A DNA stretch of 63,774 nucleotides from the NCBI RefSeq assembly GCF_039522025.1, contig NZ_BAAADB010000008.1:1-63774 (forward strand), in the 5' to 3' direction. The DNA is from Deinococcus depolymerans. GTDB lineage: Bacteria; Deinococcota; Deinococci; Deinococcales; Deinococcaceae. The translations under genes and the position numbers were made by a program. How positions within the stretch are numbered: the stretch's first letter is position 1; the number at the start of each line of letters is the position of its first letter. The notes under the pieces are model-generated. The model was not told the DNA's origin, searched no databases, and saw only the letters and a program-made list of their open reading frames with translations. Below, piece by piece: positions 56,234 to 63,774 of the stretch.

Positions 56234-57513
56234 ACGGCCGACCCGGGCGGCCAGAACGGGTGGTGTGGGCCGCGCAGGCCCTCACGGCCCGCCGCGCGTG
56301 GCGGCAGACCTGGGGAGCGTGGCGGGCCGCCGGGCTGCCGCTGATGGCCGCGTACCTGGGCGGCGCGGCCCTGATCGCGCTGGTCAGCCTGTGGCAGACG
56401 TACCGGCCCGCGCCGTTCGACCTGCCGCTGGCGCTGCTGCTTCCGCTGGTCTGCGCGGGCCTGCTGCTGGCCGCCCTGGGCGCCCGGTCTGGCCGCCCGC
56501 CGCTGGTCCTGTCCGGCGCGGACCTGAACTGGCTGCGGCCGCCCGCCGCGCCGTGGGCCGCGCTGCTGTGGCCGCTGCTGCGCACCGCCGCGCCGTGGCT
56601 GCTGGCCGGACTCGCCGGCGGGAGCGTGCTGCTGGCATGGCACCCCGGAAGCTGGGCGTTCGCCGCGGCGCTGCCCCTGCTGACGCTCGGGGTGCCGCTC
56701 GTGCGGGCCGGGGCGCACGCCGCCCGCCTGACCGGGCGGCCCGCGCCGACCCTGCTGGCCGGAACACTGCTCCCCCTGGCGGGCCTGCTGCATCCGGCAC
56801 TCCTGCCGGTGGGCGCGGCCCTGACCGGCGTGGTCGCCGCGTGCACGTGGCGGCGCTCCCTGCACGCCGACCTGCCCCCGCGCCTGCACCGGCAACTGGA
56901 GATCCAGGCGCTGCGGGCCGGCGCGCGCCGCCTGGGACTGCCCGCGCCGGTCATGACGGCCGACGGGCGGCGCGCGCCCCGCACGTGGTCTCCCCCACTG
57001 CGGCGGGCCACGCCTGCACGCGCGCTGCTGTGGCGTGCGTCCCTGACCCTGCTGGACCGGCCGCATCGGCTGCTGCCTGCGGTGCTGGGCGGCGCGGCCC
57101 TGGCCGCCGGACTGCCGACACTGGCGGCGCTGCCCCTGGCCGTCACGCTGGCCCTGCGTCCGCCTGCCCTGCCCGTGGGCGCGCCGGTCAGTGCCCGGTG
57201 GGCGCGACTCCTCACGTTCCTGCCCGCTGGCCTGAGCCTGGGCGCACTGAGTCTGCTGGGCGCGCTGCTGGTCGGGGCGGCGCCCGCTGCGGCCCTGACG
57301 GCGCTGCTGAGCCCGTGGGCCGCGCACGCCGTTCACGCCTGGCTGGGTGACACGCTGCCCGGTACTGGTGCGGCGGAGCAGGCGTCGTTCGGGGCGGCCC
57401 TGGCCCCCGGCCTGCTCGCGGCGCTGTCCGGCGTGTGCGGGGTGGGCGCTGCGGCCCCGGCGGCCGTGCTGATCCTGGGTCTGCTGGCCGCGCTGGCCGC
57501 CCCGCTCGCCTGA
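56230..57513 (+). CDS. Polytopic membrane protein, presumed permease partner of the ABC ATPase
   Basis: Protein of 427 residues, very rich in Leu/Ala, with about 10-12 hydrophobic helices and few charged residues. Positively charged loops lie near 175-240 (CTWRRSLHADLPPRLHRQLEIQALRAGARRLG). No known family motif is visible, but co-translation with the ATPase (GTGA overlap) marks it as the membrane half of an ABC-2-like exporter. Composition is extremely GC-rich. The start is GTG 56230; a longer in-frame reading would overlap the ATPase gene entirely and is rejected. Confidence 0.75.
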   Translation: MNGRPGRPERVVWAAQALTARRAWRQTWGAWRAAGLPLMAAYLGGAALIALVSLWQTYRPAPFDLPLALLLPLVCAGLLLAALGARSGRPPLVLSGADLNWLRPPAAPWAALLWPLLRTAAPWLLAGLAGGSVLLAWHPGSWAFAAALPLLTLGVPLVRAGAHAARLTGRPAPTLLAGTLLPLAGLLHPALLPVGAALTGVVAACTWRRSLHADLPPRLHRQLEIQALRAGARRLGLPAPVMTADGRRAPRTWSPPLRRATPARALLWRASLTLLDRPHRLLPAVLGGAALAAGLPTLAALPLAVTLALRPPALPVGAPVSARWARLLTFLPAGLSLGALSLLGALLVGAAPAAALTALLSPWAAHAVHAWLGDTLPGTGAAEQASFGAALAPGLLAALSGVCGVGAAAPAAVLILGLLAALAAPLA

Positions 57514-57520
57514 CCCGACT

Positions 57521-57552
57521 CCGTGCTGATGCGGGTCCGTGCTGATGCGGGT
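57521..57552 (+). repeat. Tandem repeat, 16-bp unit, two copies
   Basis: CCGTGCTGATGCGGGT occurs at 57521-57536 and 57537-57552, just after the exporter genes. Confidence 0.6.
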
Positions 57553-57611
57553 CCGGGCGCGGGGTCACGCGCCCCTGGCCGCTTCCGGGCCGGGCGGGGT
57601 AGCCTGCGCCC

Positions 57612-57629
57612 ATGACGGGAGCGGCTTGA
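57612..57629 (+). other. Leaderless micro-ORF MTGAA overlapping a TTG start
   Basis: TAGCCT (57600-57605), 6 nt, ATG 57612, five codons, TGA (57627-57629) overlapping the TTG at 57626 (TTGA). It is the same layout as before glcF, down to GCT TGA as the last codons. Confidence 0.5.
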
Positions 57630-58042
57630 AGGGAGTGGTGTGGGTGGTCGCGGCGCTGGCGTTGCTGGTGTGTGCGGGGGCGTGGTGGCAGTCCGGGGCG
57701 CGCTGGCGGGGCGACCTGTACTGTTTCGAGCAGCCGGGGCGGGTGTGGGGGCTGGCGGCCGTTCCGGCGGGCGGCACGCCGATCTGCCCGGAGTCGCGGA
57801 CGGTGCGGGCCGAGGTGCGGGCCGGTCAGACCCGCGTCGAGCAGTTCACCTTTCCCGGCTGGCAGCCCGAGGCGGTGCTGAACGTCCTGAAGGCCGGGGG
57901 GTTCACGCAGTTGACCGCGCGTCCCGACGACGGCGTGCAGCTCGAGGTGGTGCTCACGCGCGGCCGCGAGCGGGTGATGTACCTCGCCGCTCACCAGGGT
58001 CCGGGGACCTTCGTGACCGTCAGCAGCGCCCCGGCCCGCTGA
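57626..58042 (+). CDS. Small membrane-anchored protein of unknown function
   Basis: Protein of 138 residues. One N-terminal hydrophobic segment (VVWVVAALALLVCAGAWW, about 4-21) anchors or exports it. The rest has a Cys pair (DLYCFEQ, TPICPES) and a beta-rich tail (VQLEVVLTRGRERVMYLAA). No family recognised. It starts at TTG 57626, which overlaps the stop of a leaderless micro-ORF; GTG 57635 is an alternative. It is followed by the leuS leader region. Confidence 0.65.
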   Translation: MKGVVWVVAALALLVCAGAWWQSGARWRGDLYCFEQPGRVWGLAAVPAGGTPICPESRTVRAEVRAGQTRVEQFTFPGWQPEAVLNVLKAGGFTQLTARPDDGVQLEVVLTRGRERVMYLAAHQGPGTFVTVSSAPAR

Positions 58043-58079
58043 GCGGCCCGCCGGCGTGACGAACGGCGGGCCGGTGCGC

Positions 58080-58085
58080 TACACT
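58080..58085 (+). promoter_or_regulatory. -10 box of the leuS leader (leaderless)
   Basis: TACACT, 7 nt before ATG 58093, with GTGACG as a -35 candidate 18 bp upstream (58056-58061). Confidence 0.6.
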
Positions 58086-58092
58086 TCCAGGC

Positions 58093-58134
58093 ATGATCCG
58101 CTCTGCGCTTACCAGCCGGGGACGCCTCGACTGA
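58093..58134 (+). CDS. leuS leader peptide
   Basis: Leaderless 13-codon ORF, MIRSALTSRGRLD then TGA, starting 7 nt after a good -10 box and ending about 150 nt before leuS. Codons 7-11 form one arm of a long hairpin, and the stop lies in its loop. It holds two leucine codons (CTT codon 6, CTC codon 12), both uncommon in this genome. The position and structure fit a leader peptide for transcription attenuation; no experimental support is visible. Confidence 0.65.
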   Translation: MIRSALTSRGRLD

Positions 58135-58186
58135 CCGTACCGGTCCGTTCGAGCGTCCCCGGCTGGCTGCCGGGGCGATTTTTTTT
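58113..58186 (+). promoter_or_regulatory. Predicted attenuator of leuS
   Basis: Two exclusive structures. Anti-terminator: CAGCCGGGGACGC (58113-58125) with GCGTCCCCGGCTG (58153-58165), 13 bp perfect, extended inward by CTCGA/TCGAG. Terminator: CCCCGGC (58157-58163) with GCCGGGG (58169-58175), then CGA and eight T (58179-58186). The first arm lies in the leader-peptide codons, so a ribosome there frees the terminator. Confidence 0.75.
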
Positions 58187-58286
58187 GATGATGGTCGGTG
58201 GTTGATAGACCAGCCTCTGCAGCCGCCAGAGCGGCCCCGTCCATCACCTGTCAACTCTCACCCATCACCCCTCCGAAGGAGTCCAG

Positions 58287-60755
<2,469 letters not shown>

Positions 60756-60763
60756 CCGCGGTT

Positions 60764-60819
60764 GGAACGGGACCTGCTGATGACCTGCCCCACCGCGGGG
60801 TGATGCCCGGGCCCGTTCC
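60764..60819 (+). terminator. Hairpin after leuS
   Basis: GGAACGGG (60764-60771) pairs with CCCGTTCC (60812-60819), with an inner GC-rich hairpin (CCCC/GGGG). No T run. Confidence 0.5.
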
Positions 60820-60889
60820 ACCGCCACCCCACCAGCGCATCCCGGCGTCCACATGAGACGGCGTGGACACTTCACTCAGGGCGCGGATC

Positions 60890-60895
60890 TATTGT
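60890..60895 (+). promoter_or_regulatory. -10 box of the peroxiredoxin (leaderless)
   Basis: TATTGT, 6 nt before ATG 60902. It selects this start over one 13 codons earlier. Confidence 0.45.
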
Positions 60896-60901
60896 CAGTG
60901 G

Positions 60902-61366
60902 ATGGCTCTTTCGACAGGTGATTTCGTGCCGGAGTTCACGGCGGTTCAGGAGGACGGTTCACCGTATCTGCCCGCGGCGCGGCGGTGGCGGGTGCTGTTC
61001 TTCTTCCCGAAAACGGCGACCACCCACTGCCAGCTGCAGGCGCGGCGTTACGAGGCGCTGCAGCCGGAGTTCCGGGCGCTGGGGATCGACGTGGTGGGCG
61101 TCAACGGGGACCCGCGCCGTGAACAGGTGCGGTTCCGGGATCTGTGCCGCCTGACCTTCCCGGTGCTGAACGACGTGCGGCACGAGGTCACGAACCTGTT
61201 CGGCGTGCTGGATGAACCGTGGCCGGGCGAGACGCTGCGCCGGCCGCGCCGGGAGACGTTCCTGATCAGTCCGGACGGGGTGATCAAGCAACACTGGCAG
61301 GCGGTGCATCCCGGCCAGGATGCCGAACTGGTCCTGGCAGCGGCGCAGGCCCTCCTGGTCTCCTGA
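60902..61366 (+). CDS. Peroxiredoxin (AhpC/TSA-BCP type)
   Basis: Thiol peroxidase-type protein of 154 residues. The thioredoxin-fold core starts FVPEFTAVQEDGSPYLPA, and the peroxidatic motif PxxxTxxC is PKTATTHC with Cys43. A second Cys at 82 (RDLCRLTFPVLND) could be the resolving cysteine. The RETFLISPDGVIKQHW strand is typical of BCP-like peroxiredoxins. The Trp/Phe residues around the active site differ from classic AhpC. Likely role: peroxide or alkyl hydroperoxide removal, fitting a radiation-resistant genus. Confidence 0.88.
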   Translation: MALSTGDFVPEFTAVQEDGSPYLPAARRWRVLFFFPKTATTHCQLQARRYEALQPEFRALGIDVVGVNGDPRREQVRFRDLCRLTFPVLNDVRHEVTNLFGVLDEPWPGETLRRPRRETFLISPDGVIKQHWQAVHPGQDAELVLAAAQALLVS

Positions 61367-61385
61367 CCCGGACACCCGTCGGTTT

Positions 61386-61420
61386 CGTGGGCCCCCTGCC
61401 AGAACAGCAGGTGGCCCACG
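61386..61420 (+). terminator. Terminator after the peroxiredoxin
   Basis: CGTGGGCC (61386-61393) pairs with GGCCCACG (61413-61420), with an inner CTGC/GCAG. It is followed by the repeat element. Confidence 0.6.
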
Positions 61421-61428
61421 CCCTGTCA

Positions 61429-61584
61429 TACGGACTGCCGTTTGTTTCGCCGACAATCCGGAACTTCACCGGATTGCCAGCTCCACGTCCGGAGGGGCGT
61501 TTCTCTCCTGCTCGCTCTGCAGCGCAGCTCTACGAGTCCGCTCGGATTGAATGGCCTTTGCAGCCCATTCAACCGGAGTCCGTA
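61429..61584 (-). repeat. MITE-like element, copy 13
   Basis: 156 bp, long class, with TCA on both sides (61426-61428, 61585-61587). Stem 2 is CAATCCGG/CCGGATTG. Stem 1 is GATTGAATGG with CCATTCAACC (one G-T pair). The extra segment of the long class is present (CTCTGCAGCGCAGCTCTACGA). Confidence 0.9.
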
Positions 61585-61587
61585 TCA

Positions 61588-61673
61588 GTCCGGGGGGCTC
61601 CGGAGAGCTGCGGTACAGGGCGAGTGGAACCAAGGAGGATTCCGGGTTGCCACCGCAACGGAAGCGTTCCTGA
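61588..61673 (-). repeat. Decayed MITE-like element, copy 14
   Basis: Traces only (GGATTCCGGGTTGCC, CGGAGAGCTGCGG) between copy 13 and the TGA stop of the minus-strand gene at 61674. Confidence 0.4.
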
Positions 61674-61868
61674 TCAGTCGCTGGCCTGTGCGGGCGCACC
61701 GGTCGCCTGGCCGTGGTCTGCCGGACGCTGGTAGTACCGGAGCTGACGGTCGGCATTCAGGCTGTGGCGGGGGCCGCGCAGCGCGAGGTAGGCGAACCAG
61801 ACCCCCAGGGACAGGCCGGTGATGACCTGAAGCAGCAGCAGGAAGCCGAGGAGGGTGAGCAGTGACAT
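61674..61868 (-). CDS. Small membrane protein of unknown function
   Basis: Protein of 64 residues. One strongly hydrophobic N-terminal helix (LLTLLGFLLLLQVITGLSLGVWFAYLAL, about 3-30) is followed by a polar tail with RGPRHSLNADRQLRYYQRP. No family recognised. A normal ribosome site is not obvious, so the start (ATG 61868) is less certain. The composition and the clear membrane segment support a real gene. Confidence 0.55.
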   Translation of the reverse strand: MSLLTLLGFLLLLQVITGLSLGVWFAYLALRGPRHSLNADRQLRYYQRPADHGQATGAPAQASD

Positions 61869-61989
61869 GGTTCAGACTGTCAGTCGCCTGTGAGGCTGGA
61901 CTGCGCCCGGCCTTAATCCACCCACAGGTGATCTTGAGAAAAAGTGCAGGAACTGTGGAACAGACAGCACGCCCCACGGCCCCTGCTTC

Positions 61990-62110
61990 CGGCGGCTGTC
62001 ACTGCACCCTTCGGGCAACTGCCCTGACGACCCGGAAACCCACCGGGCTGCCGGTGCCACACCCGGCCTCCGCTCTGTTCCGACCCGCCGCGCAGCGCAG
62101 CTTTTCGGCG
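61990..62110 (-). repeat. Decayed MITE-like element, copy 15
   Basis: A stretch with GACCCGGAAACCCACCGGGCTGCCGG (broken here as stem 2, ACCCGG/CCGGGC) and CGCCGCGCAGCGCAGC. The ends are lost. It lies downstream of the diguanylate cyclase. Confidence 0.4.
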
Positions 62111-62127
62111 CGCGGATGCCAGCAGGT

Positions 62128-63756
62128 TCAGGGTTCTGCGCGGATGGCGTCACGGCCGGCGTTCTTCACGGCGTACAGGCGCCGGTCCGCCTCGGCGATC
62201 AGTGCGTCGAGGCGGGCGGTCGCGCCCGGCACGTCGGGCGCGACTGGCGCGTCGGGACGGTTCGGCAGGGGGGCGGGGTGCGCGGCGCTGGTCGTGTCGG
62301 CCACGCCGATACTCAGCGTGACGCGCAGGTCCGGCGCGATGCTGTGCCAGGGGTGCTCCTGCAGCCGACGCTGCAGTTCCTGGCAGGTGGCGGCCAGTTG
62401 CGCGGCGGTGGCGTCGGGCCGCAGGATCGTGAATTCCTCGCCGCCGTAACGGGCGGCGACGTCTCCGGGCCGCGCGACACTGCGGATCAGCCGGGCGACC
62501 TGCTGAAGCACCCGGTCGCCCATCTGGTGGCCCCAGGTGTCGTTGATGAGTTTGAAGTGGTCGACGTCGATGATCGCGGCGGCCAGTGGCCGGTCGGGTG
62601 TGCTGGCCGCCGCGAGGCGTTCGCCCTCGTGGAAGAGGTGTTCGCGGTTGGTCAGCTGGGTCAGGTGGTCGGTGCGGCCGAGTTCACGGATGCGGCGGTT
62701 CAGGTCGCGGAGTTCCTGCAGGTGAACGTTCAGTTCGTCGTTGCGCAGGCGTTCCTGTTCGGCCATGTCCTGCAGGGACTGGATGCGGCGCAATACCTCG
62801 AAACTCTGGAAGTTCTGGCGGCGTTCGGCGGTGTGGCGGTGGCGTTCGAGCCGCAGGGTTTCCTGCAGGTGGGTCAGGGCGGAGGCGTGGTCGCCGAGCG
62901 CGGCGTAGGCGACACTGAGCGCCTCGTGCAGGACCGGGAGGCTGACGTGCTCGCCGAGTTGCCGGGCGCGGTCCAGCGCGGGGAGGAGCAGGGTGGGTAC
63001 GCGGTCCGGCGTGGCGTGACGGGCGAGTGCCAGGGCGGCCGTGATCTGCACTTCCGGGTTGCTGTCGGCGCGGTTGAAGAATTCCAGCCGGGCGCGGGTC
63101 CGGTCGGCGCGGGGGTCGTTCAGGGCGCTCAGGGCGTGCAGCAGGGCGGCCTGCACCTCGACTTCCAGGGTGGGTTGCTGGTCGAGGTGCGGGAAGGTCA
63201 GGGCCTGCGTGGCGTGGTGCAGCGTGGTGTGGTGGTCACCGGCGCGCTGGGCGAACTCCGCGAGGTTGGTGTGGGCGACCGCCACGCCGTGGGCGTAGTT
63301 CATGGCCTGAAAGGCGAGCAGCGCCTCGGTGATGTGCTGGCGGGCCCGGCCGGGGTCACTGAGGCGCAGTTCGACGCCCAGGTCGTGCAGGGCGGTCGCG
63401 GACAGTTCCGGGTCCCGGATGTGCCGGGCGAGGTCCACCTGCTCCTCGTACAGGGAGACGGCCAGGTCGGGCCGGTTGAGCTGGCTCTGCAGGGCCGCCA
63501 GGATGTTCAGCCCCCGGCCGAGCCAGACGCTGGGCGCCGCGAGTCTCAGGTGGTTGAGGCTGACGGTGACGCGCTCGACCGCGTCGGGCAGCGCGCCGTC
63601 ACGCCACAGGAGGTAGGCGGCGATCACGCCGGCCTGGGCGTCGTTCCGGCCGCCGAGTTCCGCACGGACCACCGCGCGGGCGACGGACGGCTGGTCGTCC
63701 CGGGCCGCCCAGGCGGTGTCGAGTGGAGAGAGGGAAGCGGGGGGCGCGGTGTTCAT
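62128..63756 (-). CDS. TPR-GGDEF diguanylate cyclase
   Basis: Protein of 542 residues. The N-terminal two thirds (about 40-330) are TPR-like helical hairpins (ELSATALHDLGVELRLSDPGRARQH, VAHTNLAEFAQRAGDHH, ALSVAYAALGDHASALTHL), followed by a coiled-coil linker (QDMAEQERLRNDELNVHLQELRDLNRRIREL, about 345-375) and a GGDEF domain. The active site GGEEF is at 438-442, and the inhibitory I-site RPGD at 429-432 is in the correct place, so it should make and be inhibited by c-di-GMP. ATG 63756 is used; a GTG four codons earlier is possible. The promoter would lie at or beyond the window edge. Confidence 0.92.
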   Translation of the reverse strand: MNTAPPASLSPLDTAWAARDDQPSVARAVVRAELGGRNDAQAGVIAAYLLWRDGALPDAVERVTVSLNHLRLAAPSVWLGRGLNILAALQSQLNRPDLAVSLYEEQVDLARHIRDPELSATALHDLGVELRLSDPGRARQHITEALLAFQAMNYAHGVAVAHTNLAEFAQRAGDHHTTLHHATQALTFPHLDQQPTLEVEVQAALLHALSALNDPRADRTRARLEFFNRADSNPEVQITAALALARHATPDRVPTLLLPALDRARQLGEHVSLPVLHEALSVAYAALGDHASALTHLQETLRLERHRHTAERRQNFQSFEVLRRIQSLQDMAEQERLRNDELNVHLQELRDLNRRIRELGRTDHLTQLTNREHLFHEGERLAAASTPDRPLAAAIIDVDHFKLINDTWGHQMGDRVLQQVARLIRSVARPGDVAARYGGEEFTILRPDATAAQLAATCQELQRRLQEHPWHSIAPDLRVTLSIGVADTTSAAHPAPLPNRPDAPVAPDVPGATARLDALIAEADRRLYAVKNAGRDAIRAEP

Positions 63757-63774
63757 GGCCTGCGACACGATAGT

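Noticed and set aside
58093..58186. T-box riboswitch before leuS
   Set aside because: There is no T-box sequence (GGTGGNACCGCG type) and no specifier stem; the leader peptide and exclusive hairpins explain the region better.

Overview
This window is a chromosomal segment of a Deinococcus-type bacterium. The evidence is very high GC with strong G/C third-position codon bias, homocitrate synthase of the alpha-aminoadipate lysine route, a carotenoid desaturase/prenyltransferase pair facing a MerR-B12 photoreceptor-like regulator, a split proline dehydrogenase/P5C dehydrogenase, and many genes with a TANNNT -10 box only 6-8 nt before the start codon (leaderless transcripts, a known habit of Deinococcus). 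I see no rRNA, tRNA, phage, plasmid or CRISPR sequence. The species cannot be named from this alone.

Layout. 0-7 kb: M3 oligopeptidase, cold-shock protein, MgtC-like membrane protein, then a GntR-proline dehydrogenase-unknown ORF-pruA operon. 7-17 kb: secreted subtilase with a structured upstream region, carotenoid genes facing a MerR-B12 regulator, an NDUFA9-like oxidoreductase, two tandem phosphoribosyltransferase paralogs and a metzincin/Excalibur fusion. 16.7-24 kb: sulfate assimilation (DUF4395, sulfite reductase, cysC, cysH, sat) and a sulfonate/nitrate/taurine-type ABC importer. 24-29 kb: MATE exporter, homocitrate synthase, PhzF-like protein, RlmN. 29-38.4 kb: a five-gene coupled run of TPR protein, SPOR protein, Rex, lipoprotein and a 1758-residue Ig-repeat lipoprotein. 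38.7-49 kb: secreted CpdB-type phosphoesterase, glycolate oxidase glcF-glcD-glcE, flavin monooxygenase, MFS pump, ICMT-like protein, MeaB. 49-58 kb: histidine phosphatase, purM, TVP38 protein, trpC with a PhnP-like hydrolase, hpt, an EEP-family enzyme and an ABC exporter. 58-63.8 kb: leuS behind a leader peptide and attenuator, a peroxiredoxin, and a TPR-GGDEF diguanylate cyclase.

The most unusual content lies between the genes. A family of about 134- or 155-bp MITE-like elements (terminal inverted repeat TACGGAnTCCG, two internal hairpins whose stems covary) occurs in nine good copies and several decayed ones. Most good copies are flanked by a 3-bp TGA/TCA duplication, and several sit exactly in the TGA stop codon of a gene or in an ATGA start, so the duplication regenerates the stop (and often ATGA) codon. 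Between cysC and cysH the element has split an apparent ATGA overlap and replaced it with a 46-codon open frame that starts on the cysC stop and ends on the cysH start. A second theme is leaderless translation: three genes with GTG/TTG starts are preceded by tiny leaderless ORFs whose stop codon overlaps the start (TTGA/GTGA). leuS has a leaderless 13-residue leader peptide overlapping mutually exclusive anti-terminator and terminator hairpins.
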